DNA of 64,000 nt from Craterilacuibacter sinensis (GCF_009831765.1 NZ_WSSB01000011.1:43558-107557), one strand, 5' to 3'; counted from the stretch's first letter, positions 34,843-44,032 are shown. Notes: generated by a model not told the origin, from the letters alone. A program made the numbers and translations.

Positions 34843-35414
34843 GTTTGCCCCGTGCGCTCTGCCTGATGCTGGCCTTGCTGCTGGCGGGCTGTGCCAGCCG
34901 CGAATTGCCGTTTCATGCACCGCAGGAAGCCGTACCGGTTGATGCGCCGTTTAATCTGTCCGGTCGTTTGTCGGTCCAAGCCGGCGGCAAGGGGCAGTTG
35001 GCACGCTTTGACTGGACGCATGCGCCGGCGCGTGACGAGTTGTCGGTCAATACGCCGCTGGGTACCACGGTTGCACGGGTGACGCGCGACGCAGCGGGTG
35101 TGTTGCTGCTGGCTGACGGCAAAAGCTGGCATGCGGCCGATGTCGAGACGCTGACCGAACAAGTGCTGGGCTGGCCCTTGCCGTTGGCTAATCTGGCGTG
35201 GTGGGTGCGCGGCCGCGCCGCGCCCGGCGTGCCGCATGAATTCTTGGCCGATGGTGCACTTGTGCAGCAAGGCTGGACCATACGTTTTGTTTCCGATGAA
35301 CCGGGTGCCGCCTATCCGCAGCGCATCGACCTGGTGCGTGACGATATCTCGCTGCGTGTTGTTGCCAGCGAATGGCGTACGCCCTCAATCCATTTACCTG
35401 CCATCCTGCCATGA
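34839..35414 (+). CDS. lolB: Outer-membrane lipoprotein receptor LolB
   Basis: Accepts lipoproteins from LolA and inserts them into the outer membrane. 191 residues, with lipobox LLAGC and acylated Cys18. Family blocks are present: FNLSGRLSVQ, FDWTHAPARDELSVNTPLG, and WWVRGRAAPG near the middle. The start overlaps the TPR gene stop and the stop overlaps the ispE start (both ATGA). Confidence 0.9.
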   Translation: MSLPRALCLMLALLLAGCASRELPFHAPQEAVPVDAPFNLSGRLSVQAGGKGQLARFDWTHAPARDELSVNTPLGTTVARVTRDAAGVLLLADGKSWHAADVETLTEQVLGWPLPLANLAWWVRGRAAPGVPHEFLADGALVQQGWTIRFVSDEPGAAYPQRIDLVRDDISLRVVASEWRTPSIHLPAILP

Positions 35415-36262
35415 ACGAGAATTACCTCGCCTTTGCCGCGCCAGCCAAACTCAACCTATCCTTGCATATCGTGGGCAAACGCGCCGATGGCTACCATTTG
35501 CTGGACACTGTATTCCGCTTTATTGATCTGGCCGACACCATAGAGCTGGCCGTGCGTGACGATGGCGAGATCGTGCTGGTTAACCCTTTGCCGGGTGTGC
35601 CGGCCGAATCGGACCTGACAGTACGCGCTGCACGCTTGCTGCAGCAATATAGCGGCTCGACGCTGGGGGTGAATATCCGCGTCAGCAAACGCATTCCCAT
35701 GGGCGGTGGCTTGGGCGGCGGCAGCTCGGATGCCGCCACGGTTTTGCTCGCATTAAACCGTTTATGGCAGACAGTGCTGACGCGCGCACAATTGATGGTG
35801 TTGGGTTTGCAGCTAGGGGCCGATGTGCCTGTTTTTATTTTTGGGCGTAATGCGCGGGCGACCGGAATAGGCGAAGAACTCAGTGAAATCAAGGCTTTGC
35901 CGGCCTGGTATGTGGTGCTTCACCCTGGGGTTAATGTGCCTACAGCCGAAGTTTTTAAAACTTTTTCACAAAAGGTGTTGACAGGGCAAGACGAGGTGGG
36001 CATAATGCGAATCCTCAAAACAACGCAGCAACAACGAAACGCGCTGCAGCAGGTTGTTTGTGAGATGTACCCGGCGGTGAGCGAGGCTGTGAGCGAGCTA
36101 AGCAAATACGGTTCACCGCTGATGACTGGGTCCGGAAGCTGTGTGTTTCTGGAGTGTCAGTCAGAAAGCCAGGCAAACAGAATTTATACGGCAGTGTCGG
36201 CTAGATTCAACGGTTTTGTGACTAGGGGTTTGAGTCAGCATCCGTTGTACGACAAGGTCTGA
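35411..36262 (+). CDS. ispE: 4-diphosphocytidyl-2-C-methyl-D-erythritol kinase
   Basis: ATP-dependent step of the MEP isoprenoid pathway; 283 residues, GHMP kinase family. The substrate motif AKLNLSLHIVGKRADGYH is near the N-terminus, the ATP loop PMGGGLGGGSSDAATVL is at about 96-112, and the C-terminal MTGSGSCVFLE is present. The C-terminal third is noticeably lower in GC than the neighbouring genes. Followed by tRNA-Gln and prs, as is usual in betaproteobacteria. Confidence 0.95.
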   Translation: MNENYLAFAAPAKLNLSLHIVGKRADGYHLLDTVFRFIDLADTIELAVRDDGEIVLVNPLPGVPAESDLTVRAARLLQQYSGSTLGVNIRVSKRIPMGGGLGGGSSDAATVLLALNRLWQTVLTRAQLMVLGLQLGADVPVFIFGRNARATGIGEELSEIKALPAWYVVLHPGVNVPTAEVFKTFSQKVLTGQDEVGIMRILKTTQQQRNALQQVVCEMYPAVSEAVSELSKYGSPLMTGSGSCVFLECQSESQANRIYTAVSARFNGFVTRGLSQHPLYDKV

Positions 36263-36276
36263 TATCAGTTTTACTG

Positions 36277-36351
36277 GGGAGTCGCCAAGTGGTAAGGCAC
36301 CGGATTTTGATTCCGGCATTCGTAGGTTCGATCCCTACCTCCCCAGCCAGA
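36277..36351 (+). tRNA. tRNA-Gln (anticodon TTG)
   Basis: 75 bases with encoded CCA. The acceptor stem TGGGGAG pairs with CTCCCCA (U1-A72, typical for glutamine tRNAs), the anticodon loop is TTTTGATT-like with TTG, and the T arm is TAGG-TTCGATC-CCTA. It lies 14 bases after ispE and is followed by a terminator. Confidence 0.96.
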
Positions 36352-36361
36352 AATCAAAAGC

Positions 36362-36397
36362 AAAAAAGCGAGTAAGTCATTCTTACTCGCTTTTTCT
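36362..36397 (+). terminator. Intrinsic terminator after tRNA-Gln
   Basis: A perfect 14-bp stem (36363-36376 with 36382-36395), loop TCATT, with T-rich 3' flank. Confidence 0.88.
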
Positions 36398-36426
36398 TTA
36401 TTCAGCTCAGTGACAGGCGATTGGTG

Positions 36427-37410
36427 ATGGCGGCTTACGATAGTTTGATGGTTTTTACCGGAACAGCAAATCCGGACCTCGCGCAAAACGTGGTTAAACA
36501 CCTTGATATCTCGATGGGACGTGCCGATGTCGGCAAGTTCAGCGATGGTGAGGTAGCGGTGGAGCTACTGGAGAACGTACGCGGTCGCGACGTTTTTATT
36601 CTGCAGTCGACCTGTGCGCCGACCAACGACAATCTGATGGAAATCCTCACCATGGCCGACGCGCTCAAACGCGCTTCGGCCGGTCGTATTACTGCAGCCA
36701 TCCCTTACTTCGGCTATGCCCGTCAGGACCGCCGTCCGCGTTCCGCCCGGGTGCCGATTACCGCCAAACTGGTCGCCAATATGCTGACCAGTTCCGGCAT
36801 CGACCGCGTGCTGACCGTTGATCTGCACGCCGACCAGATCCAGGGCTTCTTCGATATGCCGGTGGACAATGTCTACGCGACGCCTGTGTTGCTGAAAGAC
36901 ATTCGTGCCCAGCGCATCGAAGACCTGATCGTGGTCAGCCCTGATGTCGGCGGCGTGGTGCGTGCGCGTGCCGTTGCCAAAGCATTGAATACCGACCTTG
37001 CCATTATCGACAAGCGCCGTCCCAAGGCCAATGTGGCCGAGGTGATGAATATCATCGGTGATGTATCGGGCCGTACCTGCCTGATCGTCGACGATATGAT
37101 CGATACCGCCAATACGCTGTGCAAAGCAGCATCCGCGCTGAAAGAGCGTGGTGCCGAGCGCGTGCTGGCGTATGCGACTCATGCCATTTTCTCCGGCCAG
37201 GCCGTAGAACGCATTACCAATTCGGACATCGACCAGGTTGTGGTGACAGACACCATCCCGTTGTCGGCTGCCGCGAGACAGAGCCCGCGCATTCGCGTGG
37301 TATCCATCGCCGGCCTGATTGCGGAAACGCTGCGTCGCATCAACAACGAAGAGTCGGTGTCCTACCTCTTCAATGAGGATCTGGTTTCGACAGGCGCTTG
37401 CCTGCCGTAA
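36427..37410 (+). CDS. prs: Ribose-phosphate pyrophosphokinase
   Basis: Makes PRPP from ribose 5-phosphate and ATP; 327 residues. ATP-side motif [17 protein letters not shown], the divalent-metal loop [11 protein letters not shown] and the PRPP loop [13 protein letters not shown] at about 218-230 are all intact. The ATG at 36427 is chosen over in-frame TTG and GTG just upstream, since [11 protein letters not shown] is the conserved start. PRPP from this enzyme feeds upp and the purine genes elsewhere in the window. Confidence 0.96.
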   Translation: MAAYDSLMVFTGTANPDLAQNVVKHLDISMGRADVGKFSDGEVAVELLENVRGRDVFILQSTCAPTNDNLMEILTMADALKRASAGRITAAIPYFGYARQDRRPRSARVPITAKLVANMLTSSGIDRVLTVDLHADQIQGFFDMPVDNVYATPVLLKDIRAQRIEDLIVVSPDVGGVVRARAVAKALNTDLAIIDKRRPKANVAEVMNIIGDVSGRTCLIVDDMIDTANTLCKAASALKERGAERVLAYATHAIFSGQAVERITNSDIDQVVVTDTIPLSAAARQSPRIRVVSIAGLIAETLRRINNEESVSYLFNEDLVSTGACLP

Positions 37411-37469
37411 CGGCATGGCCACTGGTCGCGGTGGCATGCTGCTTTTAACGTGAAATATAAGGAAATACC

Positions 37470-38045
37470 ATGTCTTACGAACTGATTGCTGCTAAGCGCG
37501 AAGAGCTGGGTACGGGTGCGAGCCGCCGCCTGCGTCACGCTAGCAAATTGCCTGCGATTGTTTACGGCGACAACAAGGATGCCGTATCCATCACCATGGA
37601 TCACAACCCAATGTTCTACGCGTTGAAAGAAGAAGCTTTCCACGCCAGCGTAATCGATCTGGTGATCGATGGCGCCAAAGAACAGGTTCTGCTGCGCGAC
37701 TTCGTGATGCACCCAGTTAAGCCAATGGTGATGCACGCTGACTTCCAGCGCGTGAACCCGAACGAAAAAGTACACGTTAAAGTGCCACTGCACTTCGTTG
37801 GCGCCGATGTATGCCCAGCTGTTAAGCTGCATAGCGGCCGTATCTCCCACGTGACCACCGAAGTAGACGTGCGCACCCTGCCAGCTAACCTGCCTTCGTC
37901 GATCTCGGTTGACCTGTCGGCTATGGTTGCCGGCCAGATCGTTCACCTGTCCGATCTGAAACTGCCAGAAGGCGTTGAAATCGTTGCTCTGGCACGTGGC
38001 GATAACGCTACCGTTGCTTCGGCTTCCGGTGTGATCGTCGAGTAA
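37470..38045 (+). CDS. rplY: 50S ribosomal protein L25/general stress protein Ctc
   Basis: A 5S rRNA-binding ribosomal protein, long (CTC) type, 191 residues. The N-terminal L25 domain (about 5-90) begins YELIAAKREELGTGASRRLR, and the C-terminal CTC domain runs to VPHLPLHF-like sequence. Ribosome binding site AAGGAA, six bases from the ATG. Codon use is visibly that of a highly expressed gene (for example CTG, GTT, CCA preferences unlike its neighbours). Followed by an intrinsic terminator. Confidence 0.95.
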   Translation: MSYELIAAKREELGTGASRRLRHASKLPAIVYGDNKDAVSITMDHNPMFYALKEEAFHASVIDLVIDGAKEQVLLRDFVMHPVKPMVMHADFQRVNPNEKVHVKVPLHFVGADVCPAVKLHSGRISHVTTEVDVRTLPANLPSSISVDLSAMVAGQIVHLSDLKLPEGVEIVALARGDNATVASASGVIVE

Positions 38046-38063
38046 TTCGGCGCAAAAGCATCA

Positions 38064-38102
38064 GGCTCGCTGTGTCCCTTACGGGTACAGCGGGCTTTTT
38101 TA
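38064..38102 (+). terminator. Intrinsic terminator after rplY
   Basis: An imperfect stem from 38065 to 38095 (GCTCGCTGT pairing with ACAGCGGGC, loop CCCTTACGGG partly paired), followed by six T. Confidence 0.8.
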
Positions 38103-38141
38103 TTGGGCAGCGAGTTTGGCCCTGTCTGATTGGAATGTGCG

Positions 38142-38726
38142 ATGTCCACAATTCGCCTGATTGTCGGCCTGGGCAACCCCGGGGCCGAATATGAAAAAAC
38201 CCGCCATAATGCCGGCTTCTGGCTGGTGGATGAACTGGCGTGGAAGCTCAAGGCACCGCAGCTTGGCCCCGAGGGCAAGTTCTTTGGCGAGGCCAGCCGG
38301 GTCAAGCTGGACGGCGAAGATCTGTGGCTGCTCAAGCCCATGACCTTTATGAATCTGTCCGGCCAGTCGGTCGGCGCTTTGGCGCGTTTTTACAAGATTG
38401 CGCCGGAAGAGGTTTTGGTTGTCCATGACGAGCTTGATCTTGAGCCTGGCGTCGCCAAACTCAAGCAAGGCGGTGGTCATGGCGGTCATAACGGTCTGAA
38501 GGATATTATCGCCAAGCTGGGCACGCCTAACTTTTGGCGCTTGCGCATCGGCATTGGCCACCCGGGCGATCGCGCCGAGGTGGTCAATTTTGTGCTGAAA
38601 AAACCGCGCGCCGAAGAGCAGCAAGAGATTGATGATGCGATTGGCCGTGCGCTGGCAGTTCTGCCGCAGGTCATTGCCGGCGACATGCCCGGCGCGATGA
38701 AGTTGCTGCATACCGTAGCCAAGTGA
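38142..38726 (+). CDS. pth: Peptidyl-tRNA hydrolase
   Basis: Recycles peptidyl-tRNA released from stalled ribosomes; 194 residues. The catalytic region is intact: GLGNPG at 9-14, [11 protein letters not shown] with His22, and HDELDLEPG with Asp near 95. The [12 protein letters not shown] motif is present. The ATG at 38142 follows GGAA. The stop overlaps the GTG start of the next gene. Confidence 0.96.
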   Translation: MSTIRLIVGLGNPGAEYEKTRHNAGFWLVDELAWKLKAPQLGPEGKFFGEASRVKLDGEDLWLLKPMTFMNLSGQSVGALARFYKIAPEEVLVVHDELDLEPGVAKLKQGGGHGGHNGLKDIIAKLGTPNFWRLRIGIGHPGDRAEVVNFVLKKPRAEEQQEIDDAIGRALAVLPQVIAGDMPGAMKLLHTVAK

Positions 38727-39235
38727 GCGGGCTTTCTATCCGTCCTTTTGCTCCGGGGGACGCAGCAAAGCTGCGTGCGGTATTCGAGTCATCGGTGCAT
38801 GGTCTGGCCTGCCGCGATTACACGCTGGCCCAGTGCATGGCATGGGCACCGGCGCTGGATCCGCAGCAATGCTTGCACTGGTGCGACAGCATGGCGCATC
38901 TGTCGCCATATGTCGTCAGGCGGGATGGCCGCATTGTGGCTTATGCCGACTTGCAGAACGACGGTCTGATTGACCATTTTTTCGTGGCTGCATCCGCTGC
39001 AGGATGCGGAGTCGGGCGCCGCTTGCTGGCCTTCTTGCTGGAGGAGGCGCAGAGGCGTGGTTTAGCGCGTGTGTACGCCGACGTCAGCCTGCGTGCCGAG
39101 GCTTTATTTGCCCACCAAGGTTTTGTCGTGATGCAGCGACGTCTGGTGCTAAAGCGGGGCGAGCAGTTTGCCAATGCCCACATGGTGTGGCAGTCGCCCT
39201 GTGCGCGCCAAGACAAAGCACCGCTATTGCGGTGA
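38723..39235 (+). CDS. GNAT family N-acetyltransferase
   Basis: A 170-residue acetyl-CoA-dependent acyltransferase. GTG start inside the pth stop (GTGA), so coupled to pth. Motif A is [20 protein letters not shown] at about 93-112, followed by the C-terminal [17 protein letters not shown] block typical of the YafP-like branch. The substrate is unknown. Confidence 0.87.
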   Translation: MSGLSIRPFAPGDAAKLRAVFESSVHGLACRDYTLAQCMAWAPALDPQQCLHWCDSMAHLSPYVVRRDGRIVAYADLQNDGLIDHFFVAASAAGCGVGRRLLAFLLEEAQRRGLARVYADVSLRAEALFAHQGFVVMQRRLVLKRGEQFANAHMVWQSPCARQDKAPLLR

Positions 39236-39299
39236 TACAATCCTAAACATTCGACGCCAGCCGACTGGGCTGGGCGCCATCCTATACGAGGAAATCCCC

Positions 39300-40391
39300 A
39301 TGAGTCTGCAATGCGGCATCGTCGGCCTGCCCAACGTCGGCAAGTCCACCCTGTTTAACGCCCTGACCAAGGCCGGTATCGAAGCGGCTAACTATCCGTT
39401 CTGCACCATCGAGCCTAACGTCGGTATCGTGGAAGTACCGGACCCGCGTCTGGCTGCGCTATCCAAGATCATCAACCCGCAAAAAATCCAGCCTGCCATT
39501 GTCGAGTTCGTCGATATCGCCGGCCTGGTGGCGGGCGCATCCAAAGGTGAAGGTCTGGGCAACCAGTTCCTGGCCAATATCCGTGAAACCGATGCCATCG
39601 TGAATGTGGTGCGCTGCTTTGACGACGACAATGTGATCCACGTCGCCGGCAAGGTCGACCCGATTGCCGACCTGGAAACCATCGGTATCGAGCTGGCACT
39701 GGCTGATATGACTGCGGTGGAAAAAGCCATCGTACGCGAAAGCAAGAAGGGCCGCTCCGGCGACAAAGACGCACAAAAGCTGGTGGCGCTGCTGGAAAAA
39801 TTGCTGCCACACCTGAACGAAGGCAAGCCGGTACGCGGCTTCAAGCTGGACGACGAAGAGCGTGCCATGCTCAAGCCGCTGTGCCTGCTGACCATCAAGC
39901 CTGCGATGTATGTGGCCAACGTGGCCGAAGACGGCTTCGAGAACAATCCGCACCTGGACAAGCTCAAGGCGCTGGCCGAGGCCGAGGGCGCGCCGGTGGT
40001 TGCGGTATGTGCGGCCATCGAGTCCGAAATCGCCGATCTGGATGACGCGGACAAGGCCGAGTTCCTCGCCGATATGGGTCTGGAAGAGCCGGGTCTGGAT
40101 CGCCTGATCCGCGGTGCTTACAAGCTCCTGGGCCTGCAGACCTACTTCACCGCCGGGGTGAAGGAAGTGCGTGCCTGGACTATCCATGTAGGCGACACTG
40201 CGCCACAGGCGGCCGGTGTGATCCACACCGATTTCGAGCGCGGCTTTATCCGTGCGCAGACCATTTCCTACGACGACTTTATCGCCTACGGCGGCGAAGC
40301 CAAGGCCAAGGAAGCGGGCAAGATGCGCGCCGAAGGCAAGGACTATGTGGTGCAGGATGGTGATGTGCTGAACTTCCTGTTCAACGTCTAA
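39300..40391 (+). CDS. ychF: Ribosome-binding ATPase YchF
   Basis: An Obg-related P-loop protein that prefers ATP; 363 residues. Start ATG at 39300 after AGGA. G1 is GLPNVGKST, the switch region [20 protein letters not shown] is standard, and the fourth motif is NVAE instead of NKxD, which explains ATP specificity. The C-terminal TGS domain is present ([13 protein letters not shown]). YchF is associated with ribosomes and oxidative-stress response in E. coli; pth-ychF adjacency is widely conserved. Confidence 0.96.
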   Translation: MSLQCGIVGLPNVGKSTLFNALTKAGIEAANYPFCTIEPNVGIVEVPDPRLAALSKIINPQKIQPAIVEFVDIAGLVAGASKGEGLGNQFLANIRETDAIVNVVRCFDDDNVIHVAGKVDPIADLETIGIELALADMTAVEKAIVRESKKGRSGDKDAQKLVALLEKLLPHLNEGKPVRGFKLDDEERAMLKPLCLLTIKPAMYVANVAEDGFENNPHLDKLKALAEAEGAPVVAVCAAIESEIADLDDADKAEFLADMGLEEPGLDRLIRGAYKLLGLQTYFTAGVKEVRAWTIHVGDTAPQAAGVIHTDFERGFIRAQTISYDDFIAYGGEAKAKEAGKMRAEGKDYVVQDGDVLNFLFNV

Positions 40392-40408
40392 GTCTTATCC
40401 GCACGATC

Positions 40409-40446
40409 AACAGCCCGGCAGCTTATCCTTGCCGGGCTGTTGTCAT
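40409..40446 (+). terminator. Terminator-like hairpin after ychF
   Basis: A perfect 13-bp stem (40409-40421 with 40431-40443), nine-base loop. The 3' flank is only moderately T-rich, so efficiency is uncertain. Confidence 0.6.
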
Positions 40447-40461
40447 TTCAGGGAGAGGTTC

Positions 40462-40854
40462 ATGGCCATCAGTTGGTTGGCAGTGTTGAAAAGCGTGCCG
40501 TGGTCGGAGGTCGTCAGCAATGCGCCGGTGATTGCCGAAGGCGCGCGCAAGTTGTGGAAAAAAACCCGGGCCAGGGCGCCAGAGCCGGTCGAGGTTATCG
40601 TGTCGCAAAGCGATGCGGCCGCCGCCGATGACCCGCTATTGGCTCGGATGGACGCACGCATGGTGGCGCTGGAGCAGGGGCTGGCCGAGGTGCAGCAGCA
40701 GTTGCAGGCCTCAAGCGAGCTGGTCAAACAACTGGCGGAACAGAATGCGCAGCTGATTACGCGCGTGAGCATTCTGCGTCGCCGGGTGCTGTGGGGCGCT
40801 GCCGTAGTATTTGCTTTCCTGATCTGGCTCTTGCTGCGTAGTTTCGCTGGCTAA
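40462..40854 (+). CDS. Small protein with coiled coil and C-terminal membrane anchor
   Basis: A 130-residue protein of unknown function. Residues about 60-100 are rich in heptad-like Leu/Gln/Glu (VALEQGLAEVQQQLQ), predicting a coiled coil. A membrane helix is at about 108-125, followed by a short basic end. The arrangement implies a tail-anchored inner-membrane protein with its coiled coil in the cytoplasm. GGGAGAGG precedes the ATG. The gene lies alone between ychF and an ABC transporter. Confidence 0.72.
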   Translation: MAISWLAVLKSVPWSEVVSNAPVIAEGARKLWKKTRARAPEPVEVIVSQSDAAAADDPLLARMDARMVALEQGLAEVQQQLQASSELVKQLAEQNAQLITRVSILRRRVLWGAAVVFAFLIWLLLRSFAG

Positions 40855-40961
40855 GTGGTGTTTACTTATTTGTCGTTTGGGGCTGGAGTAAAGGAGCGAG
40901 TCTTGCTATAGTCTGCAATTGAATATTGCATTCAATATATATAACTCAAGGTTATTACGAT

Positions 40962-41741
40962 ATGAAGAAAAGCCTGCCCCTTATTGCCATGCTGCTGCTG
41001 GGTTCCCATGCCTTTGCTGCCGACCTGCTGGATACCGTCAAGCAGCGCGGTACGCTGATTATTGCGCTGGAAGGCACTTATCCGCCGTTCAACTTCAAAG
41101 ACAAGCAGCAGCAACTGACCGGTTACGAGGTCGAGTTGGGCAATGAAATTGCCAAGCGCCTGAAGGTGAAGCCGCAGTTTGTTACCGGCGAGTGGAGCGG
41201 GCTATTGGCCGGCCTGTCTTCGGGCAAGTTCGATGTGGTGATGAACCAGGTATCGATTACCGATGCGCGCAAGAAGGTCTTCGATTTCAGCCAGCCGTAT
41301 ACCGTTTCCAGTGCCCAGTTGATCGTGCGCAAGAACGAAACCCGCAAGCTGGCCACGGTAGATGATCTAAAGGGCAAGAAAATCGGCGTAGGCCAGGGCA
41401 GCAATTACGCCGATCTGGCCAAGGGCATGGCCGGGGTCGAGGTCAAGACCTACCCCGGTGCGCCGGAATACCTGCAGGATCTGGTCAGCGGTCGTGTGGA
41501 TGCTGCGCTGAACGACAGCCTGCTGATTCCGTTTGCCATCAAGGAGTCGCGTTTGCCGGTTAAGGCCGGTGCGCCGGTTGGCGGGCTGACGCAGATGGGT
41601 ATTCCGTTTGCGCGTAATAATCCGCAGTTCAAGGCCGCGCTGGACAAGACCCTGTCTGGGATGCAGGCTGACGGCACACTGCGCAAGATCTCGACCAAGT
41701 GGTTTGGTACCGACGTATCCAAAGCGCCACAAGCGCGCTGA
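40962..41741 (+). CDS. Amino-acid ABC transporter substrate-binding protein
   Basis: A 259-residue periplasmic family 3 binding protein with a Sec signal cleaved after AFA (about residue 19). The ligand-site blocks GTYPPFNFKD, TGYEVELGNEIAKRL, DVVMNQVSITDARK and VGQGSNYADL are typical of cystine/polar amino-acid receptors of the FliY/TcyJ type. A dyad TTGAAT-ATTGC-ATTCAA (40919-40935) lies 27 bases before the start and could be a regulator site. Followed by a hairpin and the permease gene. Confidence 0.87.
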   Translation: MKKSLPLIAMLLLGSHAFAADLLDTVKQRGTLIIALEGTYPPFNFKDKQQQLTGYEVELGNEIAKRLKVKPQFVTGEWSGLLAGLSSGKFDVVMNQVSITDARKKVFDFSQPYTVSSAQLIVRKNETRKLATVDDLKGKKIGVGQGSNYADLAKGMAGVEVKTYPGAPEYLQDLVSGRVDAALNDSLLIPFAIKESRLPVKAGAPVGGLTQMGIPFARNNPQFKAALDKTLSGMQADGTLRKISTKWFGTDVSKAPQAR

Positions 41742-41777
41742 TCTGGCGCTATGATTTGATTTATTTATTGGTGTAGT

Positions 41778-41809
41778 GCACGCCCCGCCCACGCGGGGCG
41801 TGCTGTTTT
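41778..41809 (+). terminator. Hairpin between binding-protein and permease genes
   Basis: A perfect 11-bp GC-rich stem (41778-41788 with 41793-41803), four-base loop, then TGTTTT. Probably gives more transcript for the binding protein than for the permease, a common design in such operons. Confidence 0.7.
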
Positions 41810-41840
41810 ATGCGTGCCGCGTGATGCGGGAGGATGTGCA

Positions 41841-42500
41841 ATGGAGTGGTTGGAACTGTTCGAGCTGGCTTTGCCGGTCATGCTCAAGGGTGCGCTGTAT
41901 ACGCTGATGTTTGCCCTGGTCAGCATGGTGCTGGGCTTGATGCTGGGTTTTAGCGTTGCCTTGGTGCGCGTGGCGCGCTTGCCGGTGCTTAGCCAGATTG
42001 CCGCGGTATACGTCAGCGCCATGCGTGGCACCCCTTTGCTGGTGCAGATTTTCGTTATCTATTACGGCCTGCCCGGTATCGGCATCGAGTTTGATCCGGT
42101 GAGTGCCGGCATATTGGCGTTGACGCTGAATGTGTCTGCTTATCTGTCCGAGAGCATGCGTGGCGCCATTGTCGGCGTGAGCCAGGGCCAGTGGCAGGCG
42201 GCACAGTCGCTGGGCTTTGGCTGGTGGCAGAGCATGCGTTACATCATCGCGCCGCAAGCTTTGCGTCTGGCCGTCCCCAGCCTGTCCAACAGCCTGATTT
42301 CGCTGATCAAGGATACCTCGCTGGTTTCGGTGATTACGGTGACCGAGCTGATGCTGGCGACCAAGGAAGTCATCGCACAAACCTTCCAGCCCCTGCCTTT
42401 GTATCTGGCGGCGGCAGGCATTTACTGGATCTTGAGCGCCAGTTTCGAGCGGGTGCAAAAGCGGGTGGAGGCAAGGCTGGAGGCTTCATACCGGCGCTGA
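41841..42500 (+). CDS. Amino-acid ABC transporter permease
   Basis: A 219-residue inner-membrane protein of the HisM/YecS type with about five membrane segments. The coupling-helix EAA-type region is ESMRGAIVGVSQGQWQAAQSLGF, and ALRLAVPSLSNSLISLIKDTSL follows. Ribosome site GGGAGG, eight bases from the ATG. It is downstream of the binding-protein gene, but no ATPase gene follows; one must be supplied from elsewhere. Confidence 0.88.
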   Translation: MEWLELFELALPVMLKGALYTLMFALVSMVLGLMLGFSVALVRVARLPVLSQIAAVYVSAMRGTPLLVQIFVIYYGLPGIGIEFDPVSAGILALTLNVSAYLSESMRGAIVGVSQGQWQAAQSLGFGWWQSMRYIIAPQALRLAVPSLSNSLISLIKDTSLVSVITVTELMLATKEVIAQTFQPLPLYLAAAGIYWILSASFERVQKRVEARLEASYRR

Positions 42501-42692
42501 TATCCCGGCTGTTTCGGGCTGACTGTTTGTATCTTTAGAAACAGGGCAGGGCATCATGGCAAGCCGGCATGTGGCGCACACCGAGCCTTATTGCCGCCTT
42601 GGCTTTTAGTTGGCGACGCGGCATTCAGGGCAAGGGAATCGCGAATTTTAAATATTTATTGAGATAAAAACTTCGCATTGATAGTTGTTTGT

Positions 42693-42722
42693 TTGACAAT
42701 AAGCAAATTATTTAAATATGAT
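42693..42722 (+). promoter_or_regulatory. Near-consensus sigma-70 promoter of the deacylase gene
   Basis: TTGACA at 42693-42698 and TATGAT at 42717-42722 are spaced by 18 bases, with AT-rich DNA upstream. This is one of the strongest promoters visible in the window. Confidence 0.75.
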
Positions 42723-42734
42723 TTGAGTATAGTG

Positions 42735-42815
42735 AAAGCCAGATTGAGTACTGCTTATTGCCCGTCATCGGGCAGGGCATTGGTACTGAGCGCAATATTT
42801 CCCTTATCTGGTTTT
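42735..42815 (+). promoter_or_regulatory. Structured 5' leader of the deacylase gene
   Basis: Three nested pairings can form. The outer stem is 42735-42744 with 42806-42815 (10 bp, one G-T). The middle is AGTACT 42747-42752 with GGTACT 42782-42787. The inner hairpin is TGCCCG 42759-42764 with CGGGCA 42769-42774. The outer stem ends in TTTT and lies 9 bases before the GGAG ribosome site. It may be a regulatory leader; no known riboswitch class is recognised. Confidence 0.4.
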
Positions 42816-42834
42816 ACATCATTGGAGATCAAGC

Positions 42835-43929
42835 ATGCGTAAACTGACTCTTGCCGTAAGTCTGGCACTGACCGCGATGGCTGCCCAGGCCGCCACCGTC
42901 TACACCGGTGACAAAGTGCAGGGTGTTCCTGTTATTTCGCAACTTGATGTGGCCGACCTTGCGCCGGGCAAGACGCACCGCTTCATGTTCCAGGGCTCCA
43001 CCGACGGCATCGGCCAGCACTTCTACGTGCCGGTGGTCGTCGCCAAGGGCGTCAAGGCCGGCCCGAAGCTGGTGCTCAACAGCGGGAACCACGGTGACGA
43101 AGTGAACGGCATCCGCGCCGTGCAGAAGGTGATGGCCGGCCTCGACGCCGCCAAGCTCTCCGGCACTGTCGTTGCGGTGACCGGTTCCAACCCGAATGCA
43201 ATCAATCGCGTGACCCGCGAGTGGGCAACCTACAACGACGGCGGCGCGTCGACCAACTTCAACCGCGTCTTCCCGGGCAAGGAAAAGGGCACCGCGCCCG
43301 AGCAGCATGCGTGGCTGATGTGGAACAAGCTGTGGCAGGGTAACGTCGACTACGTGCTCGACTTCCACACCCAGTCGACCGGCACCGACTTCCCGTTCTT
43401 CATCTACGCCGACTACCGCGACCCGCGCATCGAGCGCATCGCAGAACTGTTCCCGGCCGACCAGATCAAGAAGGATCCGGGCGAGAAGGGCTCGACCGAG
43501 ACCGAATTCGTCAGCGCCAAGATCCCGGCGGTAACGCTGGAACTGGGTTCGCCGCGCAAGTACGACGCGGACATGATCAGCCGTGGCGTGGAAGGTACCC
43601 GCAACGTGATGGTCGACCTGAAGATGATCGACGGCAAGATCGGCCGCACCGCCAAGACCGCCAAGACCTTCGTCGGCAACGACATGACCACCATCCGTGC
43701 CGAGCAGGGTGGCTACGCCGAGATCCTGGTCAAGCTGGGCGATATGGTGAAAAAGGACCAGGTGGTGGCCCGCCAGCTCAACGTGTTCGGCGACACCGTC
43801 AAGGAATACAAGTCGCCGGCTGACGGCAAGGTGCTGTCCACTGGTACTGACGCTGTACGCGAACCACGTGGTACGCTGGTACGCCTGCTGATTCAGAATC
43901 CTGATGCCAAGTGCGACAAGGGCTGCTGA
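42835..43929 (+). CDS. Exported succinylglutamate desuccinylase/aspartoacylase family deacylase
   Basis: A 364-residue zinc hydrolase of the AstE/AspA (M14-like) family with a Sec signal peptide cleaved after AQA (about residue 19). Zinc and substrate residues are intact: HGDE at 86-89, NFNRVFPG at 141-148 and DFHT with His178; the catalytic Glu is probably in TLELG. A C-terminal region (about 275-364) resembles the biotinyl-lipoyl-like barrel often fused to this family. The ribosome site GGAG is eight to ten bases from the ATG. Codon use is strongly C-ending and more uniform than in neighbours. The physiological substrate is unknown; cleavage of an N-acyl amino acid or peptide in the periplasm is inferred. 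Confidence 0.87.
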   Translation: MRKLTLAVSLALTAMAAQAATVYTGDKVQGVPVISQLDVADLAPGKTHRFMFQGSTDGIGQHFYVPVVVAKGVKAGPKLVLNSGNHGDEVNGIRAVQKVMAGLDAAKLSGTVVAVTGSNPNAINRVTREWATYNDGGASTNFNRVFPGKEKGTAPEQHAWLMWNKLWQGNVDYVLDFHTQSTGTDFPFFIYADYRDPRIERIAELFPADQIKKDPGEKGSTETEFVSAKIPAVTLELGSPRKYDADMISRGVEGTRNVMVDLKMIDGKIGRTAKTAKTFVGNDMTTIRAEQGGYAEILVKLGDMVKKDQVVARQLNVFGDTVKEYKSPADGKVLSTGTDAVREPRGTLVRLLIQNPDAKCDKGC

Positions 43930-43949
43930 AATCCCTTGCCGCCTAAGGT

Positions 43950-43982
43950 AAGCCCGCCTGTTTAGGCGGGCTTTTTGGTTTT
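43950..43982 (+). terminator. Intrinsic terminator after the deacylase gene
   Basis: A 10-bp stem (43950-43959 with 43964-43973) with loop GTTT and a T-rich tail. Confidence 0.88.
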
Positions 43983-44032
43983 TTGCGAGCAAAAAACTAG
44001 ACTGGTAGTTCCTTCACTCGCGAAAGATCATC

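Larger units (their letters stand above)
42501..42834 (+). other. 334-base gap with promoter and structured leader
   Basis: No gene seen. The first 150 bases show nothing clear. From about 42640 the sequence is AT-rich and contains a near-consensus promoter, then a foldable leader, both listed separately. Confidence 0.6.

Noticed and set aside
40919..40935. Dyad TTGAAT-ATTGC-ATTCAA as an FNR or CysB site
   Set aside because: It does not match the FNR consensus, and no reliable promoter could be placed relative to it; it is left as an unassigned dyad.
42829..43992. A 387-codon open frame on the minus strand opposite the deacylase
   Set aside because: The plus-strand product has a signal peptide and intact zinc motifs; the opposite frame is open only because of strong third-position C bias.
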